Shown: piece after piece, positions 45,002-52,495 of the stretch | How positions within the stretch are numbered: the stretch's first letter is position 1 | Layout of the letters: every line of letters starts with the position of its first letter | Origin: JAADHG01 sp964418645 | GTDB taxonomy: Bacteria > Bacteroidota > Bacteroidia > Flavobacteriales > Flavobacteriaceae | Length of the DNA stretch: 57,040 nt | Assembly: GCA_964418645.1 (NCBI GenBank) | Contig: CAYQME010000011.1 | Span: forward strand, 1 to 57,040 | Direction of reading: 5' to 3' | Notes under the pieces: model-generated | Told to the model about the DNA's origin: nothing | The model's database searches: none | The model's input: the letters and a program-made list of their open reading frames with translations, nothing else | Translations under genes and position numbers: made by a program

Positions 45002-45457
45002 CTAAGACCGTTTAGATCCTTGTTTACGCTGTTTCATTTGCTTGTGCATAGCTCCTTTTTCAAATTTTTCAAACTGTTCTTTTGAAAGTATAGCTTGCAT
45101 TTGCTTTTTGTGTGCTATTTGTTTGTCTAGTCGTTCATTCATCAAATTAAAACGTTCTTCCGTAGAAGGTTTACCTGTGTTGTCACTTTCCCTCATTTTT
45201 TTACGAGATTCCATTTTAGTTTTTCGTTCTACTGCGTTTACTAAATTTATTTTTTGAATCTCTTCTTGTTGAGTTTTAGTTAAATCAAGATGAAGCGTCA
45301 TTTTTTTGGTTTGTATAATGGCGATTTGTTCAGGACTAAAACCGTTAAATTTATGAATGTTTTCTTTGCGTTCTCCTTTTCTCTGCTCACCTTTATGGTT
45401 TTGTGCAATGGCTTGTAAACTTGCAAGTGCAATTGCAATGACTACTAATTTTTTCAT
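45002..45457 (-). CDS. Exported Spy/DUF4890-like helical protein
   Basis: 151 residues with a signal peptide (MKKLVVIAIALASLQAIAQ). The mature part is highly charged and helical, with two LTxxQxxxI-type motifs typical of the Spy/CpxP/DUF4890 group: FSPEQIAIIQTKKMTLHLDL with TKTQQEEIQKIN, and HKKQMQAILSKEQFEKFE. The C-terminus is Lys/Gln/Met-rich. Spy-like proteins act as periplasmic chaperones or stress sensors. Monocistronic. Function is by resemblance only. Confidence 0.75.
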   Translation of the reverse strand: MKKLVVIAIALASLQAIAQNHKGEQRKGERKENIHKFNGFSPEQIAIIQTKKMTLHLDLTKTQQEEIQKINLVNAVERKTKMESRKKMRESDNTGKPSTEERFNLMNERLDKQIAHKKQMQAILSKEQFEKFEKGAMHKQMKQRKQGSKRS

Positions 45458-45565
45458 TTGTTTTTAGTTTTTTGATATTATAACCTTAGGACTAAAGGAA
45501 TGCTAGAAAGTTTAAACAGGTATCTATTTTTAACGATGAATTAACAGTTCTAGTTTTTATTGTAT

Positions 45566-45597
45566 AAAAAAAGGCTTCAATTATTTGAAGCCTTTTT
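45566..45597 (-). terminator. Intrinsic terminator of the diheme cytochrome gene
   Basis: AAAAAGGCTTCAA-TTAT-TTGAAGCCTTTTT; on the minus strand it ends with T7. It lies 115 bp after the cytochrome stop, with a 20-codon mini-frame in between. Confidence 0.85.
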
Positions 45598-45710
45598 AAA
45601 ATTAATTTAAATCTATTTATTTAGGATTTAAAATAGCATCAATACGTTCTAATACGTCTTGCAAATGAATAAGTTTCATTCCAGAGGAGTTTCTGATTTG
45701 TAGTTAACTC

Positions 45711-46958
45711 TTACAAAGTATCTAAAAATGCCTGTAATAAATCAACACCTTCAGTATGCACCATCGTAGTTCCAATAAAAGGCATACTTGTTCCAGGATT
45801 ATAGGTGCTTATTCTTGAAGAGATACTAAACCTTCTCATAAATATATTAGTATCATCAAAGGCAGTTTCAAACCTTAAATCTAGAGTAGATTGATCATCA
45901 CAAAAACCACCTGGAGAATGGCAATGTGCACAGTTAATATCAAAATAGGCTCTGGAGCGTTCTTCAAGAGTTAAATTGGTGTTTTCCCAATTGGGTAAGG
46001 CTCCAATGGTGCTCGGGCTTGGCGCATTTGTTAACTGTCCAGCATCAATAAATTTTTGAAGTTGATTAACACCATCAATTTCAAAATTCATAGTTCTTAT
46101 TTTTGGACCAATAGGTGTAATGTTTCCAGCATTACTATGGCATTTTGTACAATCATTTTTTGCAGGAATTTGATAATCCACAGTCATATTCCCACCATTG
46201 GGATTTACCCAATTTACTTTTACCACAGATCCGTCTTCAGTAAAATCCGCATCTGTTTGGGTATCATTCCACTTGTAATTTCCGATAATCCAAGCATCGT
46301 TTTCTCTTATTAACACACGTGTTTCAAGTATTTTCTTACCTGCTGATAAATCAGTTTCATCTACATTATAATAAAATGTTTTTGCTATTAGTGTACCATC
46401 GGGAAAAACAGGAAATCCATCTCCTGTATATTCTAAAGTTCCTGCATCTGGTAAAGCAATGACACGTAATTTATGAGCGTAATCTGTAAATAGAGTTGTA
46501 TTAAGATCGTATTTGAAAGTTCTAGAGCTAATGTTTAAATCTCCTAAGTCACCAGAGAAAAGGTTTAACTGAGAAAGGAGTGGTAAAAACTGAACAACAA
46601 CAGGGTTAGAGATAGTAGTAAACTCATTGACATCGCTTAGCATACTTACATTATCAACCGAGCAGTTTGCCAAAATATAATATTGGTAAGTTGTTTCTGG
46701 TAATAAATTATTTATTGTAATTGAATTACCCAAAGCTGTAACTAAAGTACCAGTACCGATTTGGAAACCACTAATACCATATTCAATAGTAACATCTTTT
46801 ACGTCGTTTGCATTTGACCAGTTTAATGTGGCACTGTTGTTTGTAACATTAGCGGTGCTAATTTCACTAGGAATTTCACATAATACCATTGTGTCATCAT
46901 CGTTGACGCATGATACGAAGTATATTGAAATTAAAACTATAAGTAAATTACGTTTCAT
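45711..46958 (-). CDS. Diheme c-type cytochrome lipoprotein with N-terminal FN3 domain (SO2930/HNE_0200-like)
   Basis: A 415-residue exported lipoprotein. The signal ends YFVSC (C17). An FN3 domain lies at about 28-115 (NNSATLNWSNANDVKDVTIEYG). From 120 it matches the SO2930/HNE_0200 family pattern: LSQLNLFSGDLGDLN, FKYDLNTTLFTDYAHKLRVI, FPDGTLIAKTFYYN, and two heme-binding CxxCH sites, CTKCH (270-274) and CAHCH (343-347). It is likely periplasmic or surface-exposed electron transfer; the partner is unknown. The FN3 addition is uncommon for a cytochrome and hints at attachment to a surface complex. Ends at the hairpin near 45580. Confidence 0.82.
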   Translation of the reverse strand: MKRNLLIVLISIYFVSCVNDDDTMVLCEIPSEISTANVTNNSATLNWSNANDVKDVTIEYGISGFQIGTGTLVTALGNSITINNLLPETTYQYYILANCSVDNVSMLSDVNEFTTISNPVVVQFLPLLSQLNLFSGDLGDLNISSRTFKYDLNTTLFTDYAHKLRVIALPDAGTLEYTGDGFPVFPDGTLIAKTFYYNVDETDLSAGKKILETRVLIRENDAWIIGNYKWNDTQTDADFTEDGSVVKVNWVNPNGGNMTVDYQIPAKNDCTKCHSNAGNITPIGPKIRTMNFEIDGVNQLQKFIDAGQLTNAPSPSTIGALPNWENTNLTLEERSRAYFDINCAHCHSPGGFCDDQSTLDLRFETAFDDTNIFMRRFSISSRISTYNPGTSMPFIGTTMVHTEGVDLLQAFLDTL

Positions 46959-47164
46959 TGATTTGGACGTTTTATTAATAGTTGCTGAAAATAGCTAAAA
47001 AAATAAATGACTGGTAATAAAATCGATATGATGTAAGAATATGCTACTAAAGTGATTGTTTAAGCATTTTATTTAAGAGGAATATTTAGATATGGTAATA
47101 ATGAAATTTATGATTTTAACTTACTATCAAAAAGTTTTATATCTTGTGAGTAGAAAAATAATAC

Positions 47165-48046
47165 ATGATGCCATATTGGTTACAAATTATTTTAATTATT
47201 ACAGCTTCATATTTTGTAGTAAGTATTATAATATATTATCTACAAGATTTTATGTTATTTAAACCAGAAAAATTGACAGAAGACTTCCAGTTTCATTACG
47301 ATAATCAAGATACTAAGGAGTATTTTATGGAAACTAGAGATGGAGCAAAAATTAATGGCTTATTGTTTAAAAGTAAAAACCCACCGAAAGGCGTTGTATT
47401 ATATCTTAAAGGAAATTCAAAAAGTATAAAAGGCTGGGGAAAATTTGCAGTAGATTTTACCAGACATGATTATAGTGTGTTTATGATAGATTATAGAGGT
47501 TTTGGAAAAAGTACAGGACGACGTTCTCAAAAAGCTATTAAAAGAGATTTACAAAAAGTATATAATAAACTAAAAGAGAAAACAACTGAAGAAAATATTA
47601 TTCTTTACGGTCGTTCTTTAGGTTCTGGTTTTGCATCAAAATTAGCTTCTATGAATAACCCAAAAATGCTCATTTTGGATGCACCTTATTATAGTTTAAG
47701 AAAAGTTACAGCACGTTATATGCCATTTATGCCATTATCAATTATTATGAAATACCCTTTGCCAACATATAAGTGGTTAAAATATGTACAATGCCCAATT
47801 CATATTATTCATGGTACTCATGATAAATTAATTCCTTTTAAAACCAGTGTAAAATTATCACAAATTAAACCAAAAATAACACGTCTTTATACTATTATTG
47901 GTGGTGGACATAAAAATTTAAACAATTTCGAATCGTATCATAAAATGTTAGGAGAAATCATTAATTCTGTGCCCAAAGATGTGAATCTAGAAGGGTCTAG
48001 TATTAATGTAAAACATTCAAGTAAAACTAAGAATGCGGAAGTTTAA
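47165..48046 (+). CDS. Membrane-anchored alpha/beta hydrolase (BEM46/ABHD13-like), paralog 1
   Basis: 293 residues. An N-terminal membrane helix (about 6-26) is followed by a serine-hydrolase domain with nucleophile S151 in YGRSLGSG, acid D220 in HGTHDKLIPF and H249 in GGGHKNL, together with YRGFGKSTG. The oxyanion-region motif, normally HGN, reads LKGNSKS (81-87), unlike the neighbouring paralog, so catalysis may be altered. The 3' end overlaps paralog 2 by 14 bp. The start could be either of two adjacent ATG codons. Substrate unknown; this group includes lipid thioesterase/esterase-like proteins. Confidence 0.82.
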   Translation: MMPYWLQIILIITASYFVVSIIIYYLQDFMLFKPEKLTEDFQFHYDNQDTKEYFMETRDGAKINGLLFKSKNPPKGVVLYLKGNSKSIKGWGKFAVDFTRHDYSVFMIDYRGFGKSTGRRSQKAIKRDLQKVYNKLKEKTTEENIILYGRSLGSGFASKLASMNNPKMLILDAPYYSLRKVTARYMPFMPLSIIMKYPLPTYKWLKYVQCPIHIIHGTHDKLIPFKTSVKLSQIKPKITRLYTIIGGGHKNLNNFESYHKMLGEIINSVPKDVNLEGSSINVKHSSKTKNAEV

Positions 48047-48830
48047 AAATGCCCTATATTTTTTAATAATTTTATATGTAATGATTGCCACTTCTCTGCA
48101 TTTCTTTCAGACAAAAATTTTATTTAGACCTACTGTTTTAGTTCAAGAGTATCAATATAACTTTTCGTATCCTTTTGAAGAATTGTTTTTAAAAACCGAA
48201 GATGATGCTGTTATTAATGCTGTTCATTTTAAAGCCAGAAATAGTAAAGGCGTCATTTTATATTTTCATGGAAATGCAGGCGATTTATCTCGTTGGGGAA
48301 CCATAACTGAGTTTTTTGTAAACATGAATTATGATGTGTTTATAATGGATTACAGGACTTATGGTAAAAGCATAGGGACATTAAGTGAAGAAGCACTTTA
48401 CAAGGATGCACAATTGTGTTATAATGAATTGAAGCAAAGCTATAATGAAAATGAAATAACGATTTATGGAAGATCTCTTGGTACTGCAATAGCCGCTAAT
48501 GTAGCCGCTACAAATAATCCAAAACAACTTATATTGGAAACACCATATTATAGTATGGTAGATGTTGCAAAAACAAGATTTCCATTCATGCCTGTAACTT
48601 ATTTAATGAATTATAAATTACCGACACATCAGTTTATTAATGATGTAAAATGCAATATATATATGTTTCATGGCACAGATGATAATATCGTCCCCTTTAG
48701 TTCAGGAGAAAAATTATTTAAAGCTTCACCACATGATAGAACTTCACTTACTACAATAAAAAATGCAGGACACAATAATTTAATTGATTTTGAATTATAC
48801 CACCAAAAGATTAAAATAATTCTTCCTTAA
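48033..48830 (+). CDS. Membrane-anchored alpha/beta hydrolase (BEM46/ABHD13-like), paralog 2
   Basis: 265 residues, homologous to its upstream neighbour. N-terminal membrane helix (about 7-24), then a complete hydrolase: the oxyanion motif FHGNAGDLSRWG (79-90), YRTYGKSIG, nucleophile S148 in YGRSLGTA, acid D216/D217 in HGTDDNIVPF and H247 in NAGHNNL. The aligned shared segments (YYS near the middle, PFMP, YKLPT) point to an old tandem duplication. Translation is coupled to paralog 1. Confidence 0.85.
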   Translation: MRKFKNALYFLIILYVMIATSLHFFQTKILFRPTVLVQEYQYNFSYPFEELFLKTEDDAVINAVHFKARNSKGVILYFHGNAGDLSRWGTITEFFVNMNYDVFIMDYRTYGKSIGTLSEEALYKDAQLCYNELKQSYNENEITIYGRSLGTAIAANVAATNNPKQLILETPYYSMVDVAKTRFPFMPVTYLMNYKLPTHQFINDVKCNIYMFHGTDDNIVPFSSGEKLFKASPHDRTSLTTIKNAGHNNLIDFELYHQKIKIILP

Positions 48831-48980
48831 ATATCTTAAAAAATTAACATTGTAAATCTATATTCTTAAAAAATTTTTAAAAAGAAGAAAGATGTGTTAA
48901 ATATTTCCAAATGAATGTAACATTTTAATTTTTGTGACGTCAATAGATATATAAAAACGAAACAAAAAAACTAAAATATT

Positions 48981-49508
48981 ATGTACCAATTAACTTTATT
49001 ATTAACGGCACTGTTTACTTTTAACGTAGCAACAATAGTTGAAAAAACACCCGATAATTCCATTCTAGATTCTAGAATTATCTATAAAACTTTGGAGGAA
49101 TTAGAACTAGAAGACATCCTTTTTAATCCCACCAATAATTTTACTGTTGGAAACCTTGATGCAGTTTCAATAGAAGTAATAGATATTGAAGAAGAGGTAG
49201 AACTTAATTTTGATACTAAAACGTATTTACCAGCGAATTTCAATGCTCTACAAGGAATGCACGATTTAGATTGGAATACTATTGAATTATTAGAACTTGA
49301 AGAAGAAATAGAGCTAGGTTTTGATACACAAACTTATTTGCCAGAAGGTTTTAATGCACTACAGGGCTTGCATGATTTAGATTGGAAAACTATAGAATTG
49401 GTAGAGTTGGAAGAAGATATAGAACTAGGTTTTGACACGCAAGCCTATTTACCAAAAGGATTTAATCCATATAAAGATGTAGAATGTCAAAAAGTTTGTC
49501 TTTATTAA
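48981..49508 (+). CDS. Secreted acidic protein with 37-residue tandem repeats
   Basis: 175 residues with a hydrophobic N-terminal signal (MYQLTLLLTALFTFNVATIV). From residue 73, a 37-residue unit repeats: ELNFDTKTYLPANFNALQGM, HDLDWNTIELLELEEEI, again at 110-146, and a partial third unit, ELGFDTQAYLPKGFNPYKD, at 147-165. FDT recurs at 77, 114 and 151. An earlier half-unit (LEDILFNPTNNF) is visible. The repeats are strongly acidic, which could bind divalent cations. Similar FDT.YLP.GF motifs occur in short secreted proteins of Flavobacteriaceae, but no function is known to me. It has its own terminator. Confidence 0.75.
   Translation: MYQLTLLLTALFTFNVATIVEKTPDNSILDSRIIYKTLEELELEDILFNPTNNFTVGNLDAVSIEVIDIEEEVELNFDTKTYLPANFNALQGMHDLDWNTIELLELEEEIELGFDTQTYLPEGFNALQGLHDLDWKTIELVELEEDIELGFDTQAYLPKGFNPYKDVECQKVCLY
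49203..49460 (+). repeat. 111-bp tandem coding repeat
   Basis: DNA of the 37-residue repeats: units begin near 49203 and 49314 and a partial unit near 49425, with high identity between units 2 and 3 (GAACTAGGTTTTGA(T/C)AC blocks). Confidence 0.75.
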
Positions 49509-49534
49509 TTTGCCAAAGATATTAATAGAGATTT

Positions 49535-49698
49535 TTAAGCCAGCAATTTAATTGCTGGTTTTTTGTATTTTAATTCGTCTCTGGTTTCAAGCTGATTAAC
49601 CTCTAAAGTGTCAACTGTTTGATTTGATTGGCTAATTGCAAATAGAGGAGTAATTAGAATTATTAGTAATAGATTTTTAAATTGTTGGTTAGTTTCAC
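49535..49698 (-). pseudogene. Frameshifted small secreted-protein gene
   Basis: On the minus strand, a frame reads KNLLLIILITPLFAISQ, SNQTVDTLEVNQLETRDE, LKYKKPAIKLLA, stop. This is a good signal peptide plus a short mature part. Traced upstream, the frame has no start codon before a stop (TAG near 49708). A GTG at 49698 starts KLTNN in another frame, and one inserted base would join the two. It thus looks like a gene of about 53 codons broken by a 1-bp deletion. Its last codons coincide with the terminator hairpin of the opposite gene. Confidence 0.5.
49540..49564 (+). terminator. Intrinsic terminator of the repeat protein gene
   Basis: CCAGCAAT-TTA-ATTGCTGG followed by six T residues. It lies 31 bp after the stop, and also within the antisense broken gene's coding end. 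Confidence 0.85.
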
Positions 49699-49770
49699 TA
49701 TTTAATATCTATAAAACTAATGATTTTTAATTAGGTAACGATTTATTGTTGTTTGTCAATTAATATTTAC

Positions 49771-50511
49771 CTAATATGACTTTTCAGACAATTCCTCTTT
49801 AATTTTTTTAATCAAAATATTGGCACTTTCTTTTAAAGTCCTATAATAATTTATATGTTTTTCATTTCTATCTAGGTAAACAGACATCACTTCTTGAACT
49901 GCAAGAAATTCTTTCGATAAAGGGTTATTCATATATTCTAATTCTCCTTCAAAATACATGTCTCGAGTATAATATTTGGAGAGGTTCATATATTTTATAG
50001 CACTTGGTGCAACGTGATCGGCTTCAATCATATATTCAGTTGATACCAGATTGTATTCCTTAATATTTATAGAATATTCTTCATATAATTTGTAATATGC
50101 CATTATGGAATATTTCACTCGTTCATTTGAAAAAATATTCAAATGGCCCGCATTTATTAAATCGGTATATGTTGGGTTTTGAATTGTAAGATGTTCAGTA
50201 TCCAAATTATAAAAAGAAAATAGCTTAAAAAAATCCTCTACTGTTCTTTGCTTTTCATAAGACATTAAAATAAACGTATTTTGTTTTTTGATAGCATCAT
50301 TCATCAATTCGATTTGATTCTCAAAATAGCCTGTATTAGCAGATAGATCTACTATTAGATTATTGAGATACTTTGCCTCCATATCCTTAATTTTGTGAGA
50401 TTCATTCCAATTATCAAGCGCAAAAGCACCCAAGATACCAACAGTAACTACTAAAGTTTCAAATCCATACCTAATCCAGTTTTTTCTAAAATGTTTAATT
50501 ATTTTCTTCAT
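49771..50511 (-). CDS. DUF6090 family protein
   Basis: About 246 residues from the ATG at 50511 (MKKIIKHFRKNWIRYGFETL); an upstream ATG at 50544 would add 11 residues but leaves a less typical start. The family signature is at the beginning: basic residues, RYGFETLVVTVGILGAFALD, then NWNE. This includes one membrane helix near 17-35, so the rest is probably periplasmic. The remainder is helical (YLNNLIVDLSANTGYFENQI; QNPTYTDLINAGHLNIFSNE). The function of DUF6090 is unknown; it is common in marine Bacteroidota. Monocistronic. Confidence 0.88.
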   Translation of the reverse strand: MKKIIKHFRKNWIRYGFETLVVTVGILGAFALDNWNESHKIKDMEAKYLNNLIVDLSANTGYFENQIELMNDAIKKQNTFILMSYEKQRTVEDFFKLFSFYNLDTEHLTIQNPTYTDLINAGHLNIFSNERVKYSIMAYYKLYEEYSINIKEYNLVSTEYMIEADHVAPSAIKYMNLSKYYTRDMYFEGELEYMNNPLSKEFLAVQEVMSVYLDRNEKHINYYRTLKESANILIKKIKEELSEKSY

Positions 50512-50693
50512 AGTTAAGTTATCACCTATACGGATTAACACCATAAAGGAGTTTATTTAAATAATTTATACCTATAAATCTAATGTATTTTAATGAAGTG
50601 ACATATCCGTGACAGTAAATAGGTAACAATCTGCGACAATATGGGATTAGAAAAAATAAAAAAGAAAACCATTATGATTCCTCTATTAATAAA

Positions 50694-50733
50694 CAGATTC
50701 CCACACCTCGTAAAAACAAGGTTCGGAATGACG
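50694..50733. repeat. REP-like intergenic repeat
   Basis: Starts AGATTCCCACACCTCG and ends AAGGTTCGGAATGACG; ATTCC and GGAAT form the outer arms and ACCT/AGGT an inner arm. On the minus strand it begins CGTCATTCCGAAC, the same repeat class as at 41551. It occupies the 313-bp gap between the DUF6090 and ChbG-like genes, in which I see no gene. Confidence 0.6.
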
Positions 50734-50824
50734 TTTTAAATTTTATTCTACAACCTCTACAACACAGTATCATCGTTGTTGTAACTTTTGTTAATTCATG
50801 TATTGTAGTTGGATTTAAACTGAC

Positions 50825-51763
50825 CTAATTATTATAGATAACGTGTTGAATTTGCCTCCAAGTAACCAGTTTAATATGTTCTTCTTTTATAATATTTTTA
50901 CATATTTCACTTGTAAAAAACTCAAAATCATCTTGACGCCATTTTGCTCCCCAATTAGGATGATTTATAGTAAGGGCTTGCATTTCGGCATCATTAAATG
51001 CCGTGTGTATGAGTAGAATTTGAACTCCAGCAGTAAGATTTGTCAACACCTTTTTATAATAGTTGGTCATTCCTGATTCAAAATCTGAAGGATCAGCTGT
51101 AATTATTTTTTCTATAACCACGCTTTTATCATCAATCAAATCTTTTGTTTTTTGTGATGCAGGTTGAAGCATTACCATATCAATCATGGCGGGTATTTTA
51201 TATTCGTGACCCAGTTTCAGGTAAAGATTAACAAGCTCTTCAGAATAAGCTAAACAACCCATGTGAGTATCAATATGCGTTGGTTTAATACCCATTTTAA
51301 AAGCTTGTTCTATTTGAGCTTTGAGTTCGATTTCTACTTCTTCTATGGTTGCATTTTTTACAAAATCTTCACAGTTTGCGTAGAAAAACCCATGGTCATT
51401 CACTAAACTTTTAACTTTGTTAATTGGTGCAACCGATTTCCATTTCATTGTTTCCCATTCGCATGTTAAGGTAAGATGCAAGCCAAAATCTATTTGAGGA
51501 TTGTTTCTTGCATAAGTGGCAATTTCTGCAACCCATGGGCATGGCATCATGATACTTCCTGAAGTTACCATGCCTGATTTCATAGCTAAAATACTTCCAA
51601 AATTTTCTGAATGTGCAACACCAAGGTCATCAGAATGAATAATCAACAACTTTGCATCTGCTCTATAACCTAGTTTTTCTGCCAGTGTATTTTGAGCAAA
51701 AAAACTGAAACTAAAAAGTGAAATCACAACTGCAAAAAAATGACGAATTTTGATATGATTCAT
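50825..51763 (-). CDS. Exported ChbG/HpnK (YdjC)-type carbohydrate deacetylase
   Basis: 312 residues with a signal peptide (ending SFFA-Q at 24). The YdjC/ChbG fold is shown by the metal site LLIIHSDDLGVAHSEN (39-54, D45/D46), DFGLHLTLTCEW, and PTHIDTHMGCLA with two metal histidines. ChbG removes one acetyl from chito-oligosaccharides and HpnK acts in hopanoid synthesis; the true substrate here is unknown. Export distinguishes it from E. coli ChbG and fits an extracytoplasmic sugar locus with the neighbouring DUF1080 and oxidoreductase genes, from which it diverges. Confidence 0.87.
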   Translation of the reverse strand: MNHIKIRHFFAVVISLFSFSFFAQNTLAEKLGYRADAKLLIIHSDDLGVAHSENFGSILAMKSGMVTSGSIMMPCPWVAEIATYARNNPQIDFGLHLTLTCEWETMKWKSVAPINKVKSLVNDHGFFYANCEDFVKNATIEEVEIELKAQIEQAFKMGIKPTHIDTHMGCLAYSEELVNLYLKLGHEYKIPAMIDMVMLQPASQKTKDLIDDKSVVIEKIITADPSDFESGMTNYYKKVLTNLTAGVQILLIHTAFNDAEMQALTINHPNWGAKWRQDDFEFFTSEICKNIIKEEHIKLVTWRQIQHVIYNN

Positions 51764-51863
51764 AGCTCCAAAAGTTTATGCAAATTACAAAAAATATACA
51801 TCAAAAGTAATTGTTAATTTTTATCTATATTTATAGTGTAAAAGCATCAAATAGTATTCGCCT

Positions 51864-52484
51864 ATGTTTCTCTTCCAAAAAGATTGTTTCAAAAATTATT
51901 ATGTGTATTCCGTTTTTGTTGTGGTGGTGTTGTTATCGTGTTCACCGCAAAAGATTTCACTCTTTAATGGCCATAATCTTGATGGATGGCACATTTACGG
52001 AACAGAAAAATGGTATGTAAACAATAGCGAATTAATCTGCGAAAGTGGTCCGGATGCACATTATGGTTATTTAGGAACTGAAAAACACTACAAGAATTTT
52101 ATTTTAACATTGGATTTTAAGCAAGAGGCTGATGGGAATAGTGGGGTGTTTTTTAGATCTACTATAGAAGGCATAAAAATTAGTGGATGGCAAGTAGAGG
52201 TAGCTCCGCCAGAAAAATTCACTGGAGGAATTTACGAATCTTATGGAAGAGGATGGTTGATTAAACCAGATGCTGAAAAAGATAAAGCACTAAAAATGGG
52301 AGAATGGAATACCATGAAAATAAAGGTTTTGGATTCGACCGTCACCACATGGTTAAATAGTGTAGAAATGATAACTTTAACTGATGACATAATTGGAAAA
52401 GGAGAAGGGTCTATTGCACTTCAAATTCATGATGGAGGAGGCATTAAAGTGAGATGGCGTAATATTTATTTAGAAGAATTATAA
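51864..52484 (+). CDS. DUF1080 (3-keto-disaccharide hydrolase-like) lipoprotein, short
   Basis: 206 residues. The lipoprotein signal ends LLSC (C26). The DUF1080 concanavalin-like domain fills the rest: ISLFNGHNLDGWHIYGTEKW (31-50), FILTLDFKQEADGNSGVFFR, and GEWNTMKIKVLDSTVTTWLN then IALQIHDGGGIKVRWRNIYL at the end. Pfam describes PF06439 as 3-keto-disaccharide hydrolase, an assignment that may not extend to every member. It starts a three-gene rightward operon, 11 bp ahead of the oxidoreductase. Confidence 0.87.
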   Translation: MFLFQKDCFKNYYVYSVFVVVVLLSCSPQKISLFNGHNLDGWHIYGTEKWYVNNSELICESGPDAHYGYLGTEKHYKNFILTLDFKQEADGNSGVFFRSTIEGIKISGWQVEVAPPEKFTGGIYESYGRGWLIKPDAEKDKALKMGEWNTMKIKVLDSTVTTWLNSVEMITLTDDIIGKGEGSIALQIHDGGGIKVRWRNIYLEEL

Positions 52485-52495
52485 TTTTAAAAAGT

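Noticed and set aside
49203..49460. Possible CRISPR or mobile repeat
   Set aside because: The 111-bp units are in-frame protein repeats within a clear secreted-protein gene.
51811..52020. Overlapping alternative frame at the start of the first DUF1080 gene
   Set aside because: It overlaps the DUF1080 lipoprotein in another frame and has no domain; the DUF1080 frame carries a lipobox and full domain.
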